NCBI GenBank assembly: GCA_963709155.1
Contig: CAVPVD010000010.1
Location: forward strand, 1-64,000
DNA length: 64,000 nt
Direction of reading: 5' to 3'
DNA from: Bog-159 sp963709155
GTDB taxonomy: Bacteria; Acidobacteriota; Terriglobia; Bryobacterales; Bryobacteraceae
The notes under the pieces were generated by a model. The model had not been told where the DNA came from. It worked only from the letters and a program-made list of their open reading frames with translations, and did not search any database. Position numbers and translations under genes: made by a program. Positions 1 to 7,789 of this stretch are shown here, in pieces. The number at the start of each line of letters is the position of its first letter. The first letter of the stretch is position 1.

Positions 1-87
1 CATCGGCGTTCATCGGCGGCCCATATGCTTTTCTTCCGGCCCAACGGAAACATCAAAACCCGATTTGGCCGCCGATGGACGCCGATG
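1..87. repeat. Inverted repeat with 21-bp arms
   Basis: Bases 1-21 and 67-87 are reverse complements with one mismatch. The arms carry the units CATCGGCG and CGCCGATG, and the right arm continues into a second GCCGATGGAC unit (71-80, 81-90). The spacer of 45 bases shows no coding sequence. It sits upstream of the first gene and could form a large stem-loop. Whether it is a terminator of an off-window gene or a dispersed repeat cannot be told from one copy. Confidence 0.55.
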
Positions 88-132
88 GACGCCGATAGAA
101 CCAACGGGACCCGGGCAAAGGACGCCAACCGC

Positions 133-138
133 TATAAT
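133..138 (+). promoter_or_regulatory. Candidate -10 box TATAAT
   Basis: A perfect TATAAT lies at 133-138. No good -35 hexamer is seen 16-18 bases upstream (the region reads CCCGGG). A transcript from here would begin near 145, so it would exclude the TTG at 138 as a start codon and would favour a leaderless or near-leaderless GTG at 144 for the downstream gene. Confidence 0.4.
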
Positions 139-143
139 TGATC

Positions 144-2159
144 GTGGTTTTGGCCTACCTTCATCCACACGTCACGCAGATCGCTTACATAGGTCCCGGG
201 GCGGGCTTCGCGTTTCTCGGCTCGTTTTTGACGCTGATTGCCGGCTTCTTCCTGACCCTCTTCTCACTGCTGTCGTGGCCGTTTCGCCTGGCGTGGCGCG
301 CCGTACGGCGGCGGAAGGGCTACCGCCACGCGCGGGTACAGAAGATCATATTTCTGGGACTCGATGGCCTCGATCCGCGCACGACCGAGCGCCTGATGAC
401 CGAAGGCAAGCTGCCGAACCTGGCGCGCCTGGCGGCAGAGGGGAGCTACAAGAGGCTGCGCACCACGTTTCCGGCGCTGTCGCCGGTGGCGTGGTCCACA
501 TTCGCCACGGGCGTCAGCCCGGCCAAGCACAACATATTCGATTTTCTCGACCGCAGCCTGAAGAACTATTTGCCGCAACTTTCGTCGGCGCACATCGGAA
601 AGCCGGCGCACGTTCTGCGAGTGGGACGCCTGCGCCTGCCACTTTCGCGCACGCCGGTCGAGTTGCGGCGCAAGAGCCAGCCGTTTTGGAAGATCCTGGG
701 GCGGCAGGGGATCGGCTGCACCATCCTGCGTGTGCCGATTACCTTTCCACCGGAGAAGTTCGATGGCAGGCTGCTCTCGGCGATGTGCACACCGGACCTG
801 AAAGGCACGCAAGGCAGCTTCTCGCAATTCACCACGCGCGTGGAACGGGCCACCTACGAGAATGGCAGCCGCTATCCGCTGCGCCGGGTGGCGGACGGGT
901 TTGCGGGCGAGATCGAAGGACCGGTCGATACATACCTGGAAGGCCGCCCGATCCTGCGCATTCCGTTCCACGTGAGGCGGCAGAATGGCGCATACGAGTT
1001 GCAGGTGGCGGGACGCCGATGTGCGCTGCGGCCCGGCGAATATACGGGTTGGCAACGGCTGGGGTTTCGCACGGCGGTGGGCGCCAGCGCCAGCGGCATG
1101 GCGCGGTTTCTCGCCACCGAAACCGATCCGGAATTCAGCATCTACATGACTCCGCTGAATCTGGATCCGGAGCGGCCGGCGCTGCCCATCAGTCATCCGC
1201 CCTACTATGCGGCTTACCTGGCGAACCTGCTGGGCAGCTACGCCACGGTGGGGATGGCCGAAGATACCTGGGCGCTGAACGAGGGCGTGATCGACGAAGA
1301 CGCCTTCCTGCGGCAGGCCTGGGATATTTTCGCGGAGCGCGAAGCCATGTTCCTGAACGCGCTGGAGAATACACGGCGCGGTGTGGTGGCTTGCGTCTTC
1401 GACACCAGCGACCGCATCCAGCATATGTTCTACCGCCGTCTGGGCACGTCCGGGCCGCACGCGGAGGCCATCGAAGAGATGTATCGGCGGCTGGACACAC
1501 TGGCCGGCAAAGCCCGGGCATTCACGGATGACGGCACGGCCCTTTTTGTGCTTTCGGACCACGGATTCTGCGCGTTCCGGCGCGGCGTGAATATCAATGC
1601 ATGGCTGCGCGACAACGGCTATCTGCACCTGAAGAATGGCGGCCGCGAGAGCGGATCGTTTTTCGAGGGCGTGGATTGGAGCCGCACGCGCGCGTACGCT
1701 CTCGGGCTGGGCGGGTTTTATCTGAACCTGAAGGGCCGGGAAGCGCTCGGAGTGGTAGACAAAGGCGAAGCGGAAGCGCTGAAGAGCGAGATCATTAGCA
1801 AGCTGGCCGCGTTGCGCGACGACGACGGCACCGCGCCGATCGGCCACGTATATGCGACGGCGTCCCTCTATCGCGGACCGTATCTGGACGCCGCACCGGA
1901 TTTCATCGTGGGCTATAACGAGGGTTACCGGTGCTCGTGGGATGGGGCGGTGGGCAAGGTTGCGGTACGCACCATCGAGGACAACGACAAAGCCTGGAGC
2001 GGCGATCATTGCGTGGATCCGGTGCTGGTGCCGGGCGTGCTGTTCAGCAATCGCAAGATCGACGCGGCCGATCCGGGCATTGAGGACCTTGCGCCTACGG
2101 CGCTGAAGCTGTTCGGTGTCGACGTGCCGGCTTGGATGGAGGGGAAGCCGCTTTGGTGA
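144..2159 (+). CDS. Membrane-anchored alkaline phosphatase superfamily protein (type I phosphodiesterase/nucleotide pyrophosphatase-like)
   Basis: About 671 residues. An N-terminal stretch with YIGPGAGFAF and a long hydrophobic segment (roughly residues 15-50) forms a membrane anchor, followed by an Arg-rich cytoplasmic-type boundary. The rest is an alkaline-phosphatase-fold domain: LGLDGLDP supplies the first metal-binding Asp, SPVAWSTFATG the nucleophile region, VLSDHGF the Asp-His pair and SGDH the last metal His. The family hydrolyses phosphodiesters or phosphates, and the substrate is unknown here. The start is uncertain: TTG 138 or GTG 144, with GTG preferred because a TATAAT ends at 138. 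No ATG occurs before the anchor. The gene is followed without a gap by two small genes and probably heads an operon. Confidence 0.8.
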   Translation: MVLAYLHPHVTQIAYIGPGAGFAFLGSFLTLIAGFFLTLFSLLSWPFRLAWRAVRRRKGYRHARVQKIIFLGLDGLDPRTTERLMTEGKLPNLARLAAEGSYKRLRTTFPALSPVAWSTFATGVSPAKHNIFDFLDRSLKNYLPQLSSAHIGKPAHVLRVGRLRLPLSRTPVELRRKSQPFWKILGRQGIGCTILRVPITFPPEKFDGRLLSAMCTPDLKGTQGSFSQFTTRVERATYENGSRYPLRRVADGFAGEIEGPVDTYLEGRPILRIPFHVRRQNGAYELQVAGRRCALRPGEYTGWQRLGFRTAVGASASGMARFLATETDPEFSIYMTPLNLDPERPALPISHPPYYAAYLANLLGSYATVGMAEDTWALNEGVIDEDAFLRQAWDIFAEREAMFLNALENTRRGVVACVFDTSDRIQHMFYRRLGTSGPHAEAIEEMYRRLDTLAGKARAFTDDGTALFVLSDHGFCAFRRGVNINAWLRDNGYLHLKNGGRESGSFFEGVDWSRTRAYALGLGGFYLNLKGREALGVVDKGEAEALKSEIISKLAALRDDDGTAPIGHVYATASLYRGPYLDAAPDFIVGYNEGYRCSWDGAVGKVAVRTIEDNDKAWSGDHCVDPVLVPGVLFSNRKIDAADPGIEDLAPTALKLFGVDVPAWMEGKPLW

Positions 2160-2347
2160 AAGGCATGACCATCAAGTTGAAAAAAGAGCTCTGGGCCCAG
2201 GTGACCAAGGCGGCCACCGCGGGCGGATACAGTTCGCCCGAGGAATTTGTCGAGCACGTGCTGGAGCGCGAATGCGCCAAGCTGGCCGGCGAAGAACCGG
2301 ACGAGGAAGTCGTGCGCAGGCTCAAAGGGCTGGGCTACATCGATTGA
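2156..2347 (+). CDS. Small ribbon-helix-helix-like protein
   Basis: About 63 residues. A short basic strand (TIKLKKELW) is followed by two predicted helices, the second reading SSPEEFVEHVLERE. This is the length and order of a ribbon-helix-helix (CopG-like) fold, though it has no flanking toxin gene. It ends in LKGLGYID. GTG 2156 overlaps the stop of the upstream phosphatase gene (GTGA) with GGAGGGG about 13 bases upstream; ATG 2165 is the alternative start. Its stop overlaps the start of the next gene (TGATG). Translational coupling suggests it works with the membrane phosphatase, either as a regulator or as a small partner. The function is not established. Confidence 0.6.
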   Translation: MKGMTIKLKKELWAQVTKAATAGGYSSPEEFVEHVLERECAKLAGEEPDEEVVRRLKGLGYID

Positions 2348-3033
2348 TGCTCTCCGCCCTGTATACATGGAGCCTGACGACCATCGCCATCCTGACGGCC
2401 GTCGCGCTGCTCTGGGTCTGGCGGCGATTCTCCAACCCGGACCGTATCGCGCTGGCCAAGCGGCAGACACGCGCGCGGCTGTATGCGATGCGCCTGTACG
2501 CGGACGATCCGAGGCTTATTTTCCGGACACAGGGGCAGTTGCTTTCGTGGACCCTGCGGTATCTGGCCGCTATGCTGCGGCCCATGGCGGTGGCCATCGT
2601 GCCGCTGTTCGTTTTGTGCCTGCAACTGGACAACGTTTATGGACACCGGCTTCCGGGGCCGGGGGAAGCGGCCGTCGTTACGGCGCAGTTCGCCGGGAAT
2701 GCGGACGTACTGACGCTGGCCGCGAAGCTTGAAGGGCGGGGCGTGATCGTGGAGAGCCCGGCCGTCCGCATCCCCGAACGGCGCCAGGTTTGCTGGCGGG
2801 TGCGCGCTATGGGGGGCGCATCGGGCAGCCTGCTGCTGCACGTGGACGGAACGTCGATTTCGAAAGCATTCGCGTGCGGGCACGAGTGGGGCTGGCCGCC
2901 GCGAATCGAGGTAGCCTGCCCGGCCGCGTCTCTGGATGTATTCGGTTACGCTATAGATTGGCCCATTTGGTTCCTGCTAGTCAGCCTGCTCGCGATGCTG
3001 GCACTGCGCAAGCGATTCGGCGTGGTTCTTTGA
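2347..3033 (+). CDS. Hypothetical membrane protein
   Basis: 228 residues starting at ATG 2347, which shares bases with the preceding stop codon. A hydrophobic helix occupies about residues 5-25, a second about 75-95, and a third sits at the C-terminus (WPIWFLLVSLLAMLAL). Between the second and third is an approximately 100-residue soluble domain that would be periplasmic and contains several Cys. I do not recognise the family. The order phosphatase, small protein, membrane protein with overlapping codons suggests a three-gene unit acting at the inner membrane. Confidence 0.65.
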   Translation: MLSALYTWSLTTIAILTAVALLWVWRRFSNPDRIALAKRQTRARLYAMRLYADDPRLIFRTQGQLLSWTLRYLAAMLRPMAVAIVPLFVLCLQLDNVYGHRLPGPGEAAVVTAQFAGNADVLTLAAKLEGRGVIVESPAVRIPERRQVCWRVRAMGGASGSLLLHVDGTSISKAFACGHEWGWPPRIEVACPAASLDVFGYAIDWPIWFLLVSLLAMLALRKRFGVVL

Positions 3034-3046
3034 GGAGGGACCGTCG

Positions 3047-3062
3047 CCCCGGCCTGCCGGGG
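3047..3062 (+). terminator. GC-rich hairpin after the membrane protein gene
   Basis: CCCCGG (3047-3052) and CCGGGG (3057-3062) form a 6-bp stem with a CCTG loop, 13 bases after the stop codon. There is no T tract, so intrinsic termination is doubtful. It marks the gap between two operons. Confidence 0.3.
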
Positions 3063-3091
3063 TGTAACATTCGCCCCGGTTTGCAACATCT

Positions 3092-3097
3092 TATACT
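3092..3097 (+). promoter_or_regulatory. Candidate -10 box for the RND efflux operon
   Basis: TATACT at 3092-3097 lies 9 bases before the ATG of the adaptor gene. The best -35 (TTCGCC, 3070-3075, 16-base spacer) is weak. The predicted transcript would have almost no leader. GAGAAG at 3098-3103 could instead act as a ribosome binding site from a more distant promoter. Confidence 0.35.
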
Positions 3098-3106
3098 GAG
3101 AAGATT

Positions 3107-4480
3107 ATGAGCCAGGATCACCCGTCTGCCCTCGACCCGGCGGCGCCCCCCGATATTCCAACCCGACATGCACCTCCCCCCAACAAGCCGCCGCACAGCG
3201 CGCCAAGGCGTTCGCGCGTCTGGGTCTGGCTGCTGATTCTCCTGGTATTGGCTCTGGGCGCATACTACTTCTGGTCGAAGAAGACCCCTGGCACGGCCAC
3301 CGGCGGGGCCGGTCGAGCGGGCGCGCAGGCGCAGAAGAAAGGTTTCGGCGCAATACCTGTGGTGGCGGCGAAAGCGCGCAAAGGGAACATTCCGGTCTAT
3401 TTCACGGCTCTCGGCGCGGTGACTCCGATCTATACGGTAACGCTGAAAAGCCGCGTAGACGGGCAATTAATGGAAGTGCACTACAAAGAGGGCGACATTG
3501 TGCAGAAGGGCGCCCCTCTGATTGAGATCGACCCCCGGCCTTACCAGGCGGCGCTGACTCAGGCCGAAGGCCAACTGCTGCGGGACCAGGCATTGCTGGA
3601 TAATGCGCGCATCGATCTGGCGCGTTACAAAACATTGGTCACGCAGAATGCCATTCCCGAGCAGCAACTGGCTACGCAAACGGCGCTGGTCAAGCAGGAC
3701 GAAGGGATCGTGAAGACCGACCAGGGGATGATCGACATCGCGAAACTGAACGTGGTGTATAGCCATATCACGTCGCCGATCACGGGACGCGTGGGCCTGC
3801 GGCTGGTGGACCCCGGAAACATCGTGCATGCCGCCGACACCAATGGCTTGCTGGTGATCACCCAGGTTGATCCGATCAGCGTGATCTTTCCCATTCCCGA
3901 GGATCAACTTCCGGTAGTGTCGCAGAAATTCTGGGCGGGCCAGCATTTGAACGTGGAGGCCTGGGACCGCAATCCCCCTCCGGTGAGTAAGAAACTGGGA
4001 ACCGGAGCGCTGACCACGCTGGACAATCAAATCGATCCGACAACCGCCACGGTTAAGCTGAGAGCTACCTTCGACAATAAAAGGAACCTGCTGTTCCCGG
4101 ACCAGTTCGTGAACGTGAAATTGCTGGTGCAACTGAAGCAGAACGTCACGCTGATCCCCACTGCGACGGTGCAGCGCAATTCTCAAACGACCTACGTGTT
4201 TCTGGTGCAGGCAAACAACAAGGTCACGGTGCGTCCCATCACAATCGGCACGACGGAAGGGGACGACTCCGAAGTGACGTCGGGCCTGGCGCCCGGCGAC
4301 ACGGTGGTGATGACCGGCGTCGACAAACTGCAGGAAGGCACGCAAGTGGTCGCGCACTTCAACGATGCAGGGCACACACCGGGCGCGACCGGCAGCATGC
4401 CGCCGGTGGCCGGCGCTCCTGTGCCGGCGGCACCGCGGACAGGAAACTCTACTTCCAAGGGAAACTCAAAGGGAAGGTAG
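3107..4480 (+). CDS. RND efflux periplasmic adaptor subunit (MdtA-like)
   Basis: 457 residues. A Pro-rich cytoplasmic tail is followed by one membrane helix (about 38-56). The HlyD/AcrA-type domains follow: a barrel-sandwich half with GQLMEVHYKEGDIVQKG, a coiled-coil hairpin (about 140-200) rich in Ala, Gln and Leu, the second half of the barrel sandwich (ITSPITGRVGLRLVDPG), then beta-barrel and membrane-proximal domains. It bridges the inner-membrane RND pump to the outer-membrane channel. The stop is directly followed by the ATG of the first permease, and the outer-membrane factor lies downstream, so the tripartite system is complete. The C-terminal tail is rich in Gly, Ser and Lys and looks unstructured. 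Confidence 0.92.
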   Translation: MSQDHPSALDPAAPPDIPTRHAPPPNKPPHSAPRRSRVWVWLLILLVLALGAYYFWSKKTPGTATGGAGRAGAQAQKKGFGAIPVVAAKARKGNIPVYFTALGAVTPIYTVTLKSRVDGQLMEVHYKEGDIVQKGAPLIEIDPRPYQAALTQAEGQLLRDQALLDNARIDLARYKTLVTQNAIPEQQLATQTALVKQDEGIVKTDQGMIDIAKLNVVYSHITSPITGRVGLRLVDPGNIVHAADTNGLLVITQVDPISVIFPIPEDQLPVVSQKFWAGQHLNVEAWDRNPPPVSKKLGTGALTTLDNQIDPTTATVKLRATFDNKRNLLFPDQFVNVKLLVQLKQNVTLIPTATVQRNSQTTYVFLVQANNKVTVRPITIGTTEGDDSEVTSGLAPGDTVVMTGVDKLQEGTQVVAHFNDAGHTPGATGSMPPVAGAPVPAAPRTGNSTSKGNSKGR

Positions 4481-7400
4481 ATGAGCCCATCCCGGACATT
4501 CATTCTCCGTCCTATTGCCACGTCTTTGCTCATGGTGGCAATTGTTCTAACCGGCCTGGTGGCCTACAAGCAGTTGCCGATCTCGGCGCTGCCGGAAGTG
4601 GACTACCCGACTATCCAGATCATCACGTTCTATCCGGGCGCCAATCCCGACGTAATGGCTTCCTCCGTGACCGCACCGCTGGAGCGGCAATTCGGACAGG
4701 TTCCGGGCCTGCAGCAGATGACCTCGACCAGCTCGGATGGGCTTTCGGTGATCACGCTGCAATTCACGCTGGCCCTGAACATCGATATCGCGGAGCAGGA
4801 GGTACAGCAGTCGATCAACGCCGCCGGAACGTACCTGCCGGCGGACCTGCCCACGCCGCCGATCTACAGTAAGAGCAACCCGGCGGACGCGCCGATCCTG
4901 ACCCTGGCGCTCACCTCGGACACTCTGCCGCTTCCCCAGGTAGAAGACCTGGCCGACACGCGCCTGGCACCTAAGATCTCGCAACTTCCTGGCGTCGGAT
5001 TGGTGAGTATCAGCGGAGGACAGAAGCCCGCCGTGAGGATCAGCGCCAATCCCACGGCCCTGGCATCTTACGGGCTAAATCTGGAAGACGTGCGCAGCGC
5101 GCTGGTGGCGGCCAACGTGAACCAGGCCAAGGGCAACTTCGACGGACCGCACCAGGCTTACCAGATCGGGGCCAACGACCAACTGCTGGCGAGCGCCGAT
5201 TACAAGCCGTTGATCATCGCGTACCGGAATGGAGCGCCGGTCAAGCTGACCGATGTGGCTACCGTGGTAGACGATACCGAAAACGTGCACCAGGCGGCCT
5301 GGATGAATGAGACTCCCGCGGTGATCGTCAACATTCAGCGGCAGCCGGGTGCGAACATCATCTCGGTAGTGGATCGGATCAAGCTGTTGTTGCCGCAGTT
5401 GACCCTATCGATGCCCAAATCGGTGAGTGTGCAGATCCTCATCGACAGGACCAATACGATCCGGGCGTCGGTCTCGGACGTGCAGTTTGAACTGGGACTG
5501 ACGGTGGTGCTGGTGGTGCTGGTGATGTTCCTGTTCCTGCGCAACGTGGCCGCCACCATCATTCCCAGCATCGCCGTGCCGCTTTCGCTCATCGGCACGC
5601 TAGGCGTGATGTATCTGCTGGGTTACAGCTTGAACAACCTGACGCTGATGGCGCTGGTGATTGCGACCGGCTTTGTGGTGGACGACGCCATCGTGATGAT
5701 CGAGAACATCGCCCGCTATATCGAGGAAGGCGAGAGCCCCATCAGGGCGGCGCTGCAGGGCGCGGAGCAAATCGGCTTCACCATTATCTCGCTGACCATC
5801 TCGCTGATCGCGGTGCTGATCCCGCTGCTATTCATGGGGGATATCGTAGGCCGGCTCTTCCGTGAGTTTGCCGTGACGTTGAGCGTGACCATCCTGGTTT
5901 CGGCGGTGGTTTCGCTGACCCTGACGCCCATGATGGCATCCAAGCTGCTTAAGCACACGCCGGAAGCCGGGCAGGGCCGTTTGTTCCGCGCGTCCGAGCA
6001 TGCTTTCAACTCGATCATCGCGTTCTACGGCCGGACGCTGCAATTCGTGCTGCGATTCCAGACGATTACGCTGCTGGTGGCGGTGGCCACGTTGATTGTG
6101 ACCATATTTTTGTTCATCCGGATTCCGAAGGGCTTCTTTCCCATCCAGGACACCGGCGTGATTCAGGGTGTTTCGGAAGCGGCCCAGACCATATCCTTTC
6201 CGGAGATGTCGCGAGAGCAGCAAGCCCTGGCGAAAATCATCATGACGGACCCGGCGGTGGACAGTCTCTCGTCTTTCATCGGGATCGACGGCACCAACAC
6301 GACGTTGAACAGCGGCCGCATTCAAATCAACCTGAAGCCGCTCGACGAACGCAAGACCAGCGCGAGCGACGTGATTCGCCGCTTACAGCCCCAGTTGGCG
6401 CAGGTGGCGGGCATTACTCTGTTCATGCAGCCGGTGCAGGACCTCTCGGTCGACGACCGTGTGAGCCGCACGCAGTTCCAGTACACGCTGGAGGACGCCA
6501 GCGCCGATGAGTTGAACGAGTTCGCCCCCAAGATGCTGGACAAGTTGAAGGAGTTGCCGGAACTGCGCGATGTGGCCAGCGATCAGCAGGTGGGGGGCTT
6601 GCGGGCGAGCGTGGTATTCGACCGGGCGACGGCTTACCGCCTCGGCATCACGCCTTCGGAGATCGATCAGACCCTCTATGACGCATACGGCCAGCGGCAG
6701 GTCTCGACTATCTTCACGCAATTGAACCAATATCACGTGGTGCTGGAAGTGGCTTCGGGATTCGGCAGGAATCCGCTGGATTTGCGCGATCTGTACATCC
6801 GCACGGGCATGGGTTCGTCCAATGGAGGCAGCGGCGTCGTTTCGGGTGGATCGACAGCGGCGCAGACGTTCGGCCCGCAAAGCGGCTCGGGGGCCGCAGT
6901 GGCGAGCGCTTCGACGGGGAGTCTGGCTACCAATTCGGCCATCGCCTCGAGCGCGGTATTCGGGAGCGGGATTTCTTCAGCCGCTGCGTTTCCCAACGGC
7001 GGGCAGGTACCGCTTAGCGCTTTCACCCACATCGAAACGTCCAGCGCGCCGATCACGGTGAACCACCAGGGGCAATTCCCGGTGGTCACGCTGTCGTTCA
7101 ACCTGGCGCCGGACGCGTCCCTGGGCGATGCGGTCAACGCGGTGAACAAAGTAAAAGAAGAGATCGGCATGCCGCCCAGCATCCAGGCCGCTTTTCAAGG
7201 CACGGCGGAAGCTTTTCAGGCGTCCCTGGCGAACGAGCCGATTTTGATCCTGGCGGCGTTGGTGACGGTTTACATCGTGCTCGGCGTGCTGTATGAGAGC
7301 TACATCCATCCGATCACGATTCTGTCCACGCTGCCTTCGGCGGGTGTGGGCGCGCTGCTTTCGCTTTCGCTGTTCCACCAGGACTTCAGCGTGATTTCGC

Positions 7401-7786
7401 TGATCGGCATTATCCTGCTGATCGGCATCGTGAAGAAGAACGGAATCATGATGATCGATTTCGCGCTGGAAGCCGAGCGCAAAGAAGGCCGGCCGCCGGA
7501 AGAGGCGATTTACCAGGCCTGCCTGCTGCGATTCCGTCCCATTCTGATGACCACCATGGCGGCGATCCTGGGGGCCGTGCCGCTGGCGTTTGGCGCGGGC
7601 ACCGGATCGGAATTGCGGCGCCCGTTAGGCATCACCATGATTGGCGGATTGATTTTCAGCCAGGCGCTGACTTTGTACACGACGCCGGTGATTTACCTGT
7701 GGTTCGACCGTCTGGCGCGGCGCTTCGCGGGCGAGAAAGCGGACGCTCGGGTGATCGATCCGGGCGCGCAGCCGCTTCCAGGATAA
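4481..7786 (+). CDS. RND multidrug efflux permease (MdtB-like) with Ser/Gly/Ala-rich insert
   Basis: 1101 residues, longer than the usual 1020-1050. Starts directly after the adaptor stop. It has the RND layout of 12 membrane helices with two large periplasmic loops. The TM4 proton-relay pair is D401-D402 in VVDDAIVMIENI, and the TM10 Lys is in GIVKKNGIMMIDF. It is an inner-membrane proton/drug antiporter that exports substrates through the adaptor. The extra length is a low-complexity insert at about residues 773-840, made of Ser, Gly and Ala, in the second periplasmic region. The paralogue downstream lacks it at the equivalent position. MdtB/MdtC pairs form heterotrimers; that these two do so is inferred from adjacency. 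Confidence 0.93.
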   Translation: MSPSRTFILRPIATSLLMVAIVLTGLVAYKQLPISALPEVDYPTIQIITFYPGANPDVMASSVTAPLERQFGQVPGLQQMTSTSSDGLSVITLQFTLALNIDIAEQEVQQSINAAGTYLPADLPTPPIYSKSNPADAPILTLALTSDTLPLPQVEDLADTRLAPKISQLPGVGLVSISGGQKPAVRISANPTALASYGLNLEDVRSALVAANVNQAKGNFDGPHQAYQIGANDQLLASADYKPLIIAYRNGAPVKLTDVATVVDDTENVHQAAWMNETPAVIVNIQRQPGANIISVVDRIKLLLPQLTLSMPKSVSVQILIDRTNTIRASVSDVQFELGLTVVLVVLVMFLFLRNVAATIIPSIAVPLSLIGTLGVMYLLGYSLNNLTLMALVIATGFVVDDAIVMIENIARYIEEGESPIRAALQGAEQIGFTIISLTISLIAVLIPLLFMGDIVGRLFREFAVTLSVTILVSAVVSLTLTPMMASKLLKHTPEAGQGRLFRASEHAFNSIIAFYGRTLQFVLRFQTITLLVAVATLIVTIFLFIRIPKGFFPIQDTGVIQGVSEAAQTISFPEMSREQQALAKIIMTDPAVDSLSSFIGIDGTNTTLNSGRIQINLKPLDERKTSASDVIRRLQPQLAQVAGITLFMQPVQDLSVDDRVSRTQFQYTLEDASADELNEFAPKMLDKLKELPELRDVASDQQVGGLRASVVFDRATAYRLGITPSEIDQTLYDAYGQRQVSTIFTQLNQYHVVLEVASGFGRNPLDLRDLYIRTGMGSSNGGSGVVSGGSTAAQTFGPQSGSGAAVASASTGSLATNSAIASSAVFGSGISSAAAFPNGGQVPLSAFTHIETSSAPITVNHQGQFPVVTLSFNLAPDASLGDAVNAVNKVKEEIGMPPSIQAAFQGTAEAFQASLANEPILILAALVTVYIVLGVLYESYIHPITILSTLPSAGVGALLSLSLFHQDFSVISLIGIILLIGIVKKNGIMMIDFALEAERKEGRPPEEAIYQACLLRFRPILMTTMAAILGAVPLAFGAGTGSELRRPLGITMIGGLIFSQALTLYTTPVIYLWFDRLARRFAGEKADARVIDPGAQPLPG

Positions 7787-7789
7787 GCC

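Noticed and set aside
65..1531. 488-codon open frame overlapping the phosphatase gene in another frame
   Set aside because: Arg/Gly/Ala-rich with no domain pattern. The other frame has clear catalytic motifs, and high GC makes long stop-free shadows common.
264..2009. 581-codon antisense open frame to the same gene
   Set aside because: Biased composition, no motifs and fully covered by a well-supported gene.
2156..2347. Antitoxin of a toxin-antitoxin pair
   Set aside because: The size and fold fit, but the neighbours are a phosphatase and a membrane protein, neither toxin-like.
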